The notes under the pieces: model-generated
Told to the model about the DNA's origin: nothing
Database searches by the model: none
What the model saw: only the letters and a program-made list of their open reading frames with translations
Part shown: in pieces, positions 18,778 to 26,744 of the stretch
How positions within the stretch are numbered: position 1 is the first letter of the stretch
Layout: each line of letters opens with the position of its first letter
Program-made: the position numbers and the translations under genes
Assembly: GCA_944324825.1 (NCBI GenBank)
Contig: CALUXU010000004.1
Location: 62,001 to 126,000 of the forward strand
Direction: 5' to 3'
DNA from: Candidatus Gastranaerophilales bacterium
GTDB taxonomy: Bacteria > Cyanobacteriota > Vampirovibrionia > Gastranaerophilales > Gastranaerophilaceae
Length of the DNA stretch: 64,000 nt

Positions 18778-18819
18778 ACACTTACGAATGCTGAAATATA
18801 GTAAAGGAGAATTTAAGAA

Positions 18820-19326
18820 ATGCAAGTTATATTGAAAAAAGATGTTCAAAACCTTGGTGAAGCAGGTGACGTTGTAACAGTTAAAGACGGTTACGCAAGA
18901 AACTTTTTGTTCCCTAAAAACGTTGCAGAACTTGCTACAGAAGGTGCATTACAAAACAGAGAAAAGAATTTAGCAAGAATCAAAGCTAAACAAGAAAAAT
19001 TACACCAAGAAGCATTAGCGAAAGCTGAAGAAATCGAAAAAATCGGTTCTCTTGAATTATCTGCTAAAGCCGGTGAAAGCGGAAAATTATTCGGTACAAT
19101 TACAACTAAAAAATTGTGCGAAGAATTAAAAGCTAAAGCTAACATTGATGTTGATAAGAAAACTGTTTCTCTTGATCACCCTATCAACAAAGTTGGCGAA
19201 TACAAGATGTTAATCAAATTAACTTCAAAAGTTAAAACAGAATTAAAAGTTGTTGTTACAGCTTCTGAAATCGTTAAGGAATCTATTGAAGAAGAAGTTG
19301 AAGAAACAACATCGACTGAAGAATAA
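18820..19326 (+). CDS. rplI: 50S ribosomal protein L9
   Basis: L9 binds 23S rRNA through its N-terminal domain, whose signature is clear (VILKKDVQNLGEAGDVV, GYARNFLFPKNVA). A long connecting helix (about residues 42-75) and the C-terminal domain follow. At 168 aa it is slightly longer than usual because of an acidic tail (EEEVEETTSTEE). AAAGGAG precedes the ATG. It has its own promoter and terminator, away from the rpsF-rpsR cluster where it sits in many bacteria. Confidence 0.97.
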   Translation: MQVILKKDVQNLGEAGDVVTVKDGYARNFLFPKNVAELATEGALQNREKNLARIKAKQEKLHQEALAKAEEIEKIGSLELSAKAGESGKLFGTITTKKLCEELKAKANIDVDKKTVSLDHPINKVGEYKMLIKLTSKVKTELKVVVTASEIVKESIEEEVEETTSTEE

Positions 19327-19344
19327 TTTATTTTTAAATGTAAC

Positions 19345-19381
19345 AAAAACGGACACTTTATAAATAAAGTGTCCGTTTTTT
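19345..19381 (+). terminator. Terminator of rplI
   Basis: AAAACGGACACTTTAT/ATAAAGTGTCCGTTTTTT stem with a very short loop; strong T run. Confidence 0.9.
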
Positions 19382-19441
19382 AGCAAAATATTTGTTGTAT
19401 GTATTTTATATAATCGTGTATCTGTTAATGGAGGTTTCTAT

Positions 19442-20623
19442 ATGCTTCAAGTATCTAACAAACCAACTCCGGCAGTTGTTCAAAATAATTCTGCAAATTC
19501 TTCTAAACCGAATAAGAAACCTCACACCATTACACCTCAAACCGGAATCGGAATCGGAGTCGGCGCAGCAGCTCTTGCCGCAGGGGGAATTTATATAGTT
19601 TCAAAAGGAAGCTGTTCGCCTGAAAAAGGACTGAAACTAATTCAAAATGCCTCATCTTGTATGGATACAATAAAGAATATTAAAATGACACCTAAAAATT
19701 TTAAACAACTTATGTTTAAAATAACCTCAAATGAAAAATTGAGTGAAAAGTTTATAAAAGAAGTTATATCGAATCCAAGAAAAAGCAAAGAAAATGTAAG
19801 GATTCTAAACCGTAAAATCGGCGGAGATAAAGAGCTTACCGACTGGATGCTGCGCCCCGGGGGATATCAGGAGGCATATTACAAATACACGAAAAAAGCA
19901 GTTTCTGATGCCAAACATCCTGACGATTTGATAAAAGTTTCTCCGAATTGGAATGTTTGGAAACTAAAAGAAAAATTCGGCGATGATTTTGTATTCGGAG
20001 AACCTCCCAAAGAGTTTGGCGGTGTTGATGGATACAGGAATGTATTTAATGCAGCACTGAACCATTCTCATGCAGGATTTGAACATGCAGGAATAAAGTT
20101 TGGAGATTATGTTTTGGGCGGATTATCAGGAAAAGCTGTCCGAAGGTTTGAGATTGGGGATAAAAAATATATTATGAAATTCCAGCCGGATTTCGGCAAT
20201 ACCGATATAAAAGATAATATTTCAATGAAATCTGATTCTGCATTCCTAAATTCTCAACTGGAAAGATATCTTGATTTGAACGGGTATCAACAAGGTCCAA
20301 AACTAAAATTCTTTGATTATAAAACAAATTCCGCTATCTATGAACTATCTGAAGGGCATCACCCGGAACAAAAAATGATCAACGATATTCTTGATGTGAA
20401 CGCAAAATTGAAAGACCTAAATGATTTAGGGGTATATTATAATGATATCGGAACCGGAAACTTTATGGTCAACAAAGATAATTTTTCCTTTATCGATTCC
20501 GGAGAATCTTCGTTTGTGGATTTCTTTAAACCAGGCGTTGCAGCATATCATTTTAGCCTGCCAAATCTCAACGGCAGAAGTATAACAGATACAGCAGCAG
20601 CCATTAACTTATCCCGGGAATAA
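19442..20623 (+). CDS. Candidate protein-kinase-fold protein with disordered N-terminus
   Basis: I recognise no named family, but the C-terminal half (about residues 220-360) reads as a divergent kinase fold. There is a Gly loop LGGLSGKAV (225-233), a strand with the ATP-binding lysine position (KKYIMKF, K246), a hinge-like ELSEG (301-305), a catalytic loop NDIGTGNFMV (D335, N340) and a metal-binding IDSG (D352) in place of DFG. Residues 1-35 are Ser/Asn/Pro/Gln-rich and lack a signal peptide. Residues 35-55 are Gly/Ala-rich and hydrophobic, perhaps a membrane segment, and residues 60-215 are helical. GGAGG precedes the ATG. It could be an active kinase, an antibiotic-phosphotransferase-like enzyme or a pseudokinase. 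It stands alone. Confidence 0.75.
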   Translation: MLQVSNKPTPAVVQNNSANSSKPNKKPHTITPQTGIGIGVGAAALAAGGIYIVSKGSCSPEKGLKLIQNASSCMDTIKNIKMTPKNFKQLMFKITSNEKLSEKFIKEVISNPRKSKENVRILNRKIGGDKELTDWMLRPGGYQEAYYKYTKKAVSDAKHPDDLIKVSPNWNVWKLKEKFGDDFVFGEPPKEFGGVDGYRNVFNAALNHSHAGFEHAGIKFGDYVLGGLSGKAVRRFEIGDKKYIMKFQPDFGNTDIKDNISMKSDSAFLNSQLERYLDLNGYQQGPKLKFFDYKTNSAIYELSEGHHPEQKMINDILDVNAKLKDLNDLGVYYNDIGTGNFMVNKDNFSFIDSGESSFVDFFKPGVAAYHFSLPNLNGRSITDTAAAINLSRE

Positions 20624-20668
20624 ATTTCAGAAGGGATAGGGTAGTCCACTCCGTAAGAAGAAAAAAGT

Positions 20669-21250
20669 TTATAAAATCAGACTTTTTAATTCGTACAGTT
20701 TTTCAAAATTACCTGTTGCTACAACCTCTTTGGTTATAGTATCGTATATTTTTTTGATACCCTTTTCATCTGGAGTTTTAAGCTGTTTCGGGAGTTTAAT
20801 ATCATCAGCCGTTTTTGCGTTGACAAAACCCTCATTCAATTTCGCAAATTCTTTATAAATATCAAGTATTTCCTGTTTTTCCGCTGGGTACTCATATCCC
20901 ATATTAAGATAATACTTTGTATCTTTACCGAGCCACTTAACAAATTCCGCAATATAGTTTATTTCCTGCAGTTCAATTTCTTCGTTATACTCTTGTCCCA
21001 GACAATGATTACCGGTAAGTTCTGCCCCCTTTTGAGTCACAACATAAGTCGCCCAGAGCATACAACCCAGATAAAATGCGGTATTTTGTTCTATCATTGC
21101 CAATATTTGAGGATAATACGTTTTAAACTTGAATCTTTTCTGCCCCAAATTTTTAAACTTATTAATCTCTGTGTACATATATTCGATTGAATGTATAAAA
21201 CTTGAAAGGTATTGTCCGTAGCCCGGATCAAATGGAACAGTATTTGCCAT
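20669..21250 (-). CDS. Unknown 193-aa helical protein
   Basis: Not recognised. Predicted mostly helical and soluble, rich in Tyr, Lys and Glu, with one moderately hydrophobic helix (about residues 55-75, FYLGCMLWATYVV). No known motif. AGGAG precedes the ATG at 21250. It starts one base after the stop codon of the isocitrate dehydrogenase-like gene, so the two are in one operon, but a metabolic link is only inference. Confidence 0.7.
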   Translation of the reverse strand: MANTVPFDPGYGQYLSSFIHSIEYMYTEINKFKNLGQKRFKFKTYYPQILAMIEQNTAFYLGCMLWATYVVTQKGAELTGNHCLGQEYNEEIELQEINYIAEFVKWLGKDTKYYLNMGYEYPAEKQEILDIYKEFAKLNEGFVNAKTADDIKLPKQLKTPDEKGIKKIYDTITKEVVATGNFEKLYELKSLIL

Positions 21251-21251
21251 A

Positions 21252-22250
21252 TTATTCTCCTAAGTTATTAATTATTGCCTGAGTAAATTCGGAACATTTT
21301 GCATTTCCGCCCAAATCTTCAGTCTTTACACCTGATTCAAGAGTTTTATATAACCCTCTTTTTATTCTTTCCGCTACATTATCTTCTCCGATAAAATTCA
21401 ACATCTCACACGCCGATAAAAGTAATGCCGTCGGATTCGCTTTATCCTGTCCTTTTATATCAGGTGCAGAACCATGAACAGCTTCAAATACAGAGGCTTG
21501 AACCCCGATATTGGCACTTTGTGCAACTCCCAATCCGCCGATAAGGCCGGCTGTCAAATCGGATACTATATCTCCGTACAGATTCGGGAGTAATAATACG
21601 TCAAACTGCTCCGGTTTTTGAACAAGCTGCATACAGCAGTTATCAACAAGTATTTCTCTAAACTTAATTTGAGGATATTTTTCCGCAACGTTTCTTGCAC
21701 ATTCCAAAAATAATCCGTCAGAAAGTTTGCAGATATTAGCCTTTGTAACAACACAAACTTCTTTTCTATTGTTTTTAAGAGCATAATCGAAGGCAAACTC
21801 TGCAATTCTCTCTGATGCTTTTCTTGTAATTATTTTTATACTCTTTGCCGTATCGTTATCTACCTTTTCTTCTATACCGGCATATAAATCCTCCGTATTT
21901 TCTCTCACAACAACAATATCAACATTATCAAATTTAGTTTTGACGGTTGGTATATTTTTGCATGGACGTAAATTGGCGTATAAATCCAATTCTTTTCTTA
22001 ATTGAACATTAACCGAACGGAAGCCTTTGCCGATAGGAGTCGTAATCGGGGCTTTCAGAGCAACCTTATTCTTTTTTATCGAGTCGATTACTCTTTGAGG
22101 TAAAGGAGTTCCCTCCGCTTCTGCAACCTCGGCACCTGCTGTTTGAATATCCCAAGTGATATCAGCACCTGCTGCCTCAATAATTTTTACTACAGAATCA
22201 GAAATTTCCGGTCCGATTCCGTCACCTTTGATTAATGTTACGTTTGTCAT
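21252..22250 (-). CDS. Isocitrate/isopropylmalate dehydrogenase family, probably NAD-dependent isocitrate dehydrogenase
   Basis: Beta-decarboxylating dehydrogenase of 332 aa with family motifs GDGIGPE (residues 9-15), RSVNVQLRKELDLYANLRP (substrate loop), VVRENTEDLYAGIE, CVVTKANI, LLLPNLYGDIVSDL and VFEAVHGSAPDIKG. The substrate loop with Ser and Asn before LR resembles isocitrate enzymes more than isopropylmalate ones. The short length fits the NAD-type or homoisocitrate group. It would make 2-oxoglutarate for amino acid synthesis. GAGAGG precedes the ATG. Homoisocitrate or isopropylmalate use cannot be excluded. Confidence 0.88.
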   Translation of the reverse strand: MTNVTLIKGDGIGPEISDSVVKIIEAAGADITWDIQTAGAEVAEAEGTPLPQRVIDSIKKNKVALKAPITTPIGKGFRSVNVQLRKELDLYANLRPCKNIPTVKTKFDNVDIVVVRENTEDLYAGIEEKVDNDTAKSIKIITRKASERIAEFAFDYALKNNRKEVCVVTKANICKLSDGLFLECARNVAEKYPQIKFREILVDNCCMQLVQKPEQFDVLLLPNLYGDIVSDLTAGLIGGLGVAQSANIGVQASVFEAVHGSAPDIKGQDKANPTALLLSACEMLNFIGEDNVAERIKRGLYKTLESGVKTEDLGGNAKCSEFTQAIINNLGE

Positions 22251-22290
22251 ATTATGTCCTCTCTATATGATAATCCTATCATAAATAAAG

Positions 22291-22319
22291 TTGCGTTGCT
22301 GCTACTGATTTGATATCAT
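22291..22319 (+). promoter_or_regulatory. Promoter giving a probable leaderless mRNA (TPR operon)
   Basis: TTGCGT (22291-22296), 17-base spacer, TATCAT (22314-22319), then exactly six bases before the ATG at 22326. There is no ribosome site, so transcription probably starts at the A of the ATG. Confidence 0.6.
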
Positions 22320-22325
22320 ATTTTT

Positions 22326-23366
22326 ATGGCAGAAGAGATAGAAGATTTACAGGCAATATTACGGGATGACCCGTATAACTTTCAGGCGAGAAGAACTCTT
22401 TCTATTGCGCTTTTAGATGCAGGGTTCAATGAAGAAGCAAAAAAAAATCTTCTGTATTTAATCCGTTCATTCCCTGATAATGCAGAATTGTTATACAACC
22501 TGGGGATTGCTTATGAAAAACTAAAACAATTTGACAAAGCGGAAAATGCTTATATACGAGCGATTGAAATTTCCCCTGAAACGGATTTCTTTTATAACCT
22601 CGGGATTACGTTTATTGAAGAAGAAAAGTATGAAGAAGCAATCCCGGTATTTAAAAAAGTATTAGAAGCAGAGCCTGACGATTCAAACTCTTATTTCAAC
22701 CTCGGATTATGTTATTTTAAAACAAGAGAGTTTGATTCTGCACTTGAAAATTTCCAAAAGACCATAGAACTCAACGACAGCGATTTGTATGCACATTTTT
22801 ATATAGGGAATATTTTTAAAGAGGAAGGGCTGTTAGAGCTTGCAGTAGAACAGTTTAACAAAGTCCTCTCGCTATCTCCGGATTACAGCTGGGCATATTT
22901 CAACCTGGGTTCAATCGCTTATGAAATGGGCGATACAGAAAATGCAATATTTTATCTAAAAAGTACAATCCAATATAACCATCTGGATTTAGAGGCTTAT
23001 AAAATTTTGAATAAAATTTATCTGAAACAGGAGCGCTATATGGAGGCAACTGATTTGATAAAAGATGCAATGGAAGCAATTCCTCAAAACGGCGACTTGT
23101 ATTATAATTACGCTCAAATCTTTAAGTCGCAGGGAGATACTGAAAAATGGCAAAAAGCCCTTGCTGAAACTATTAAAAATCATAAAACCCTGACATATCC
23201 GTTTGATGGAGTAAAAAAAGAGTTAAAAGAAGCTAATGCGATTTTGAAAGAGCATCAAAAAGAACTTCCGCCACAGCCGGAAGCAGCACCTGAACAAATC
23301 CCCGAACCGCAGGAGGAGCTGCCGCAGGAAGAACCATCTGAAAATCCGGAGGCGATTGAAGAATGA
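22326..23366 (+). CDS. Tetratricopeptide repeat protein
   Basis: A 346-aa protein made of about seven TPR units between residues 5 and 285, with typical spacing (AELLYNLGIAYEKLKQFDKAENAYIRAI is one unit by pattern). The tail (residues 300-346) is Pro/Glu-rich and disordered. TPR arrays hold partner proteins; the partner is unknown. First gene of an operon with nadD, yqeK and a panE-like gene, with overlapping ends throughout. It has no Shine-Dalgarno and a promoter placed for leaderless transcription. Confidence 0.9.
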   Translation: MAEEIEDLQAILRDDPYNFQARRTLSIALLDAGFNEEAKKNLLYLIRSFPDNAELLYNLGIAYEKLKQFDKAENAYIRAIEISPETDFFYNLGITFIEEEKYEEAIPVFKKVLEAEPDDSNSYFNLGLCYFKTREFDSALENFQKTIELNDSDLYAHFYIGNIFKEEGLLELAVEQFNKVLSLSPDYSWAYFNLGSIAYEMGDTENAIFYLKSTIQYNHLDLEAYKILNKIYLKQERYMEATDLIKDAMEAIPQNGDLYYNYAQIFKSQGDTEKWQKALAETIKNHKTLTYPFDGVKKELKEANAILKEHQKELPPQPEAAPEQIPEPQEELPQEEPSENPEAIEE

Positions 23367-23950
23367 AGCTTTGCGTTTTTCAAGGAACGTTCAACCCTAT
23401 CCACAGAGTGCATATTAAGGTTGCTGAATTCGCTCTCAAACACTACGGGTTTGATAAAATCTTGTTTATTCCGGCATATCTGCCGCCGCATAAAGAGGTG
23501 GATAATAATCTCGCCAACCACCGTTTGAACATGGTAAGACTTGCCATACAAGATATACCGGGATTTGATGTCAGTGATATTGAATTTAAGCGTGGAGGAA
23601 AATCTTATACCTATCTGACAATTCTTGAACTCAGAAAAATATACGGAATAACGGATAAAATAAATTTTCTAATCGGCACCGATGCTTTTGAAAAAATAGA
23701 CAGCTGGTATGAAGCCGATAAACTCAAAGAGCTGCTTCACTTTATCGTTTTCCCTCGCTGCACTGATTTTAAACCCGAAGATTACTCAGGACTAAAAGCT
23801 ATGGGATACGATTATGAATTTGCACCTATGGAGTATATTGATGTATCATCTACAGATATAAGGAACAATTTAATTAGCGGGAAATCAGTAAATAATTTGG
23901 AGCTTCCCCAAGTTGCGGAGTATATAAAAGAAAATGGTTTGTATGAATAG
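23363..23950 (+). CDS. nadD: Nicotinate-nucleotide adenylyltransferase
   Basis: Makes deamido-NAD from nicotinate mononucleotide and ATP. The 195-aa protein has the nucleotidyltransferase motif in a slightly altered form (QGTFNPIHRVHI; Asn replaces the more common Asp and the second His pair is kept), then FIPAYLPPHKE, LIGTDAFEKIDSWYEADKL and the C-terminal VSSTDIRNNL. Four-base overlap with the TPR gene and a short overlap with yqeK. The nadD-yqeK pair is common in bacteria. Confidence 0.95.
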   Translation: MKLCVFQGTFNPIHRVHIKVAEFALKHYGFDKILFIPAYLPPHKEVDNNLANHRLNMVRLAIQDIPGFDVSDIEFKRGGKSYTYLTILELRKIYGITDKINFLIGTDAFEKIDSWYEADKLKELLHFIVFPRCTDFKPEDYSGLKAMGYDYEFAPMEYIDVSSTDIRNNLISGKSVNNLELPQVAEYIKENGLYE

Positions 23951-24503
23951 AGAAGAAATAAGAAACTGGTTAAAAGAAAACTTAAATGACGAGAGGTATG
24001 AACACTCTCTTGGAGTTGCAGAAAAATCAAAAGAGATTGCGAAAAATTTCGGTCTGGATTCAGATAAAGCAGAATTTGCAGGGCTAATTCATGACTGCGC
24101 AAAGTGCCTTAAAAAAGAAGAATTGATTAAAATAATCAATGAAAACCTCAGAGTCGAACAATGCGAGATGATTAATCCTAAAACTTTTCATGCGCCTTGC
24201 GGAGCATATCTGGCGCAAAAAATATTCGGAGTTGAAGATTCTGAAATACTTTCTGCTATCCGCTGGCATACAATCGGACATCACGGAATGACAGATTTTG
24301 AAAAAGTTATCTTTATCGCAGACAAAATCGAACCCAGAACCAGACCACAAGAAATGATTGACTCAATTGAACCATACCTAGCGCAAGGTTTGGACAAGGC
24401 ATTGCTGGCATGTTATAAACTGACTATTAAAAGCCTTGTTGACAGAAATTTAAAAATTTGTGTTAATACGATAGATTTGTATAACGAGTTGTTGAATGAT
24501 TAA
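23943..24503 (+). CDS. yqeK: HD-domain hydrolase YqeK (probable symmetrical Ap4A hydrolase)
   Basis: HD-superfamily metal-dependent phosphohydrolase. Metal-binding residues appear in HSLGVAEKS, LIHDCAK (HD pair) and IRWHTIGHHGM, followed by IFIADKIEP. Known YqeK proteins split diadenosine tetraphosphate. The ATG at 23943 gives 186 aa; an earlier ATG at 23934 in the same frame would lengthen the overlap with nadD, and neither has a clear ribosome site. Overlaps the panE-like gene by eight bases. Confidence 0.92.
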   Translation: MNREEIRNWLKENLNDERYEHSLGVAEKSKEIAKNFGLDSDKAEFAGLIHDCAKCLKKEELIKIINENLRVEQCEMINPKTFHAPCGAYLAQKIFGVEDSEILSAIRWHTIGHHGMTDFEKVIFIADKIEPRTRPQEMIDSIEPYLAQGLDKALLACYKLTIKSLVDRNLKICVNTIDLYNELLND

Positions 24504-25353
24504 AGATGTTCTTATAGTTGGTTTAGGAGGAGTGGGTGCCGTATATGCCTCCAAAATATCAGATAATGGGGTTAACGTTTTAACCGATAAAAAACGGCTT
24601 GAGTACTATACGAAAAATCCGACTTTTATAAACGGAAAAAAGTTTGAGTTTAATTATATCACTCCGGATAAGGCATTTCCCGTAGATTTGATAATAATTG
24701 CCGTCAAATATTACAACCTGCCTGAAATTTTAGAACCGCTAAAGAGTTTTATAAAACCTGATACAAAAATAATTTCATTGATAAACGGGATTTCAAGTGA
24801 AGACATAATAAAACAACGATATCCCGAAGCAGATGTTATCCCCTCATATCTTATATGCAACAGCATCATAAGAACCGGACGCTCTATAACTCATGACGGT
24901 GTAAATAAAATAGTTATGGGCAAAAATAAATCCGTTACGGAGTTTTTTGATAAATACGGTATAAATTACGAAGTTTCAGAAGATATCAAGTCCGCAATGT
25001 GGCAGAAATTTATGTTAAATATAATTGCAAACCAACTGAGCGCAGTAACTCATAAGACTTTTGGAGAAATGAACGAGCTTCCGTTTATAGAATCCCTTCT
25101 TTATAAAATTCTTGATGAGGTTGTCTTGATTGCAAAATCGGAAGGAATAAATAATCCCGAGCTTCTTGCTAAAAATGCCGTCAAAACATTTAGAGGAATG
25201 GCTCCTTACGGTAAAACATCAATGCTTCAGGATATAGAAAACAATCGTCCGACTGAAATCGATGCATTTGCAGGATATATAACGGAACTCGGAGAGAAAT
25301 ACAACATTAAAACCCCTTATAATACCCTTTTTAAATATTTGATTATGATATAA
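24496..25353 (+). CDS. panE: Ketopantoate reductase family (PanE/ApbA)
   Basis: NADPH-dependent reductase of the 2-dehydropantoate 2-reductase family (285 aa), the step before pantothenate. The N-terminal Rossmann motif is GLGGVGAVYA (residues 9-18). IAVKYYNLPEIL, INGISSED and the C-terminal helical domain (MWQKFMLNIIANQLSAV; SEGINNPEL; GKTSMLQDIENNRPTEIDAFAGYI) agree with the family. The AVK and the NRPTEID motifs contain the usual catalytic Lys and Glu/Asp positions. Last gene of the operon. Other ApbA-fold reductases exist, so the substrate is not certain. Confidence 0.85.
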   Translation: MIKDVLIVGLGGVGAVYASKISDNGVNVLTDKKRLEYYTKNPTFINGKKFEFNYITPDKAFPVDLIIIAVKYYNLPEILEPLKSFIKPDTKIISLINGISSEDIIKQRYPEADVIPSYLICNSIIRTGRSITHDGVNKIVMGKNKSVTEFFDKYGINYEVSEDIKSAMWQKFMLNIIANQLSAVTHKTFGEMNELPFIESLLYKILDEVVLIAKSEGINNPELLAKNAVKTFRGMAPYGKTSMLQDIENNRPTEIDAFAGYITELGEKYNIKTPYNTLFKYLIMI

Positions 25354-25376
25354 TAGCTTCGTAGGGTATATAGCCC

Positions 25377-25429
25377 TCACCACCAGCCAGCACACACAGT
25401 ATTACGGAAACTGGCTGGAAAGGGGGTGA
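25377..25429 (+). promoter_or_regulatory. Leader hairpin over the ribosome site of the 24-codon ORF
   Basis: CCAGCCAG (25383-25390) pairs with CTGGCTGG (25411-25418), and TCACC (25377-25381) with GGTGA (25425-25429). The outer stem covers part of the GGGGG ribosome site (25422-25426), so translation of the small ORF could be structure-controlled. Confidence 0.55.
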
Positions 25430-25433
25430 AACT

Positions 25434-25508
25434 ATGGATAGAACTCAATTAAAAAGTGCTATCAATGCACTGATAACACTTCTAAAATTAATTGATTGTC
25501 TATTATAG
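25434..25508 (+). CDS. 24-codon small ORF, hydrophobic peptide
   Basis: A short ORF with a very strong ribosome site (AAAGGGGGTG, 7 nt from the ATG). It encodes MDRTQLKSAINALITLL followed by KLIDCLL, an amphipathic or membrane-seeking helix. It sits between a leader hairpin and a large hairpin that starts at its stop codon. No family recognised. It could be a type I toxin-like peptide, a small membrane protein, a leader peptide or chance; the strong ribosome site and flanking structure favour a real gene. Confidence 0.5.
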   Translation: MDRTQLKSAINALITLLKLIDCLL

Positions 25509-25546
25509 GGGGCTAACGGTTCCGGAACTAGCCTTCCGGAGCTCCC
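25508..25546 (+). promoter_or_regulatory. Bulged hairpin downstream of the small ORF
   Basis: Outer stem GGGGGCT/AGCTCCC with one G-T pair, inner stem CCGGAA/TTCCGG, loop CTAGCC and a seven-base bulge (AACGGTT). The T run lies 17 bases downstream (25564-25571), too far for a standard terminator, so an RNA stability or regulatory element is also possible. Confidence 0.55.
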
Positions 25547-25609
25547 TACTAATATTATACACGTTTTTTTTATTATTTCAAGCAGGAAGGAAAGAGGACA
25601 GTTTTTTCG

Positions 25610-26155
25610 CTACCATTTTTCGGAGCCGTATTTGGCAAACAATTTGATATTCTCGTCTATTGCGACAATAAGTTTTTCGATTTTTTCTTTGAGTTCCGGA
25701 GTTGTTTTGAGCATCATCTTATATTTCAGCTGTTCTTCTTTTAGCCCTCTGACGTATTTCATTATTTTTTCCCGTTCAACAAACAGCCATCCAGCATATC
25801 CGCATCCCGGAGGATATACCGCCCAAGGGGAGCTGGGGAATCTTTTACAAACACCCAGTCTTGTTTCGTATCGTGAGCATAGATTTCCTTTAAGAAACCG
25901 GCAGGTATAGAACGTTCTGTTTTCATAATCCGGAATATTTTCCACAATCTCTTTATCAACTGCTTTTGCGGCTTCTATGGATTCAAACGGCTCAAACAGT
26001 TCTAAAAATTCCAACGCCTCTTTATCACCCTCTTCGGCTCTTTTAACCATTTCATCATAGGGGATTGAAGCCGTAACAACACGACAGCACTTACCGCACA
26101 TAAGGCACAATCTTTGCGGCCGTCTTTCTAAAAACTGTTCTTCCGTTTCTATCAT
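25610..26155 (-). CDS. YkgJ-family cysteine cluster protein
   Basis: Protein of about 181 aa with the YkgJ/Fe-S oxidoreductase-type signature: CLMCGKCC near the N-terminus, then FYTCRFLKGNLCSRYETRLGVCKRFP and a further Cys (PPGCGY). These likely hold an iron-sulfur cluster or zinc; the reaction of the family is not settled. The start is placed at the ATG of MIETEEQF (26155). An upstream ATG at 26173 would lie in the promoter. TATAAT ends six bases before this ATG and there is no ribosome site, suggesting a leaderless mRNA. Divergent from pncC. Confidence 0.88.
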   Translation of the reverse strand: MIETEEQFLERRPQRLCLMCGKCCRVVTASIPYDEMVKRAEEGDKEALEFLELFEPFESIEAAKAVDKEIVENIPDYENRTFYTCRFLKGNLCSRYETRLGVCKRFPSSPWAVYPPGCGYAGWLFVEREKIMKYVRGLKEEQLKYKMMLKTTPELKEKIEKLIVAIDENIKLFAKYGSEKW

Positions 26156-26201
26156 AAAAATATTATATACCAATTTTATAAATAATCATTCTTTTTACAT
26201 A

Positions 26202-26230
26202 TTGACAACAAACTTTTAATAGCATACATT
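26202..26230 (+). promoter_or_regulatory. Promoter giving a probable leaderless pncC mRNA
   Basis: Perfect TTGACA (26202-26207), 17-base spacer, TACATT (26225-26230), then six bases to the ATG at 26237. No ribosome site is present. Confidence 0.65.
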
Positions 26231-26236
26231 TAATCT

Positions 26237-26743
26237 ATGATATTTAATCGCTTTAAGAGAAATATTAATTTAGAAAAATCTATTGCGGAGATTCTTAAAG
26301 AGCATTCGCTTGTAATATCCGTTGCTGAGTCCTGCACCGGAGGTCTATTGAGCTCCAGACTAACAGATATTTCAGGTAGTTCCGAATATATCAAAGCCAA
26401 TTTCATTACATACTCAAACGACTCTAAACAAACCCTGCTGGATGTAAAAGATGAAACGTTAAGAATATACGGCGCAGTCAGCGAACAGTGCGCAAGAGAA
26501 ATGGCAGAAGGGCTTTATAGAAAAACTAAAGCAGATATTGCTATTTCGACAACAGGTATTGCCGGACCTACCGGAGGCAGCGCAGAAAAGCCTGTCGGCT
26601 TGATGTATGTAGGTATAACAAACCGCTATAAATCCATCGTTCAGGAATTCAAATTAAACCCGAAATACAATCGTATCAGAATGAAACAAGAATTTGCACA
26701 ATGTGCACTCCAAATGCTTTTAGATTCTTTGTCAGAAGGTTAG
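26237..26743 (+). CDS. pncC: Nicotinamide-nucleotide amidohydrolase (CinA C-terminal domain)
   Basis: Stand-alone CinA C-terminal domain (168 aa) that deamidates NMN to nicotinate mononucleotide for NAD recycling. The family motifs VAESCTGGLLSSRLTDISGSS, YSNDSKQTLL, GAVSEQCAREMAEG and STTGIAGPTGGSAEKPVGL are intact, including the catalytic Ser in AESCTGG. The N-terminal CinA pyrophosphatase domain is absent, as in many bacteria. nadD lies 2.3 kb away. Divergent from the YkgJ gene. Confidence 0.93.
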   Translation: MIFNRFKRNINLEKSIAEILKEHSLVISVAESCTGGLLSSRLTDISGSSEYIKANFITYSNDSKQTLLDVKDETLRIYGAVSEQCAREMAEGLYRKTKADIAISTTGIAGPTGGSAEKPVGLMYVGITNRYKSIVQEFKLNPKYNRIRMKQEFAQCALQMLLDSLSEG

Positions 26744-26744
26744 A

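Noticed and set aside
25401-25430. A sigma-28 promoter at the TTACGG near 25402
   Set aside because: The sequence has no TAAAG-type -35 at the right distance on either strand.
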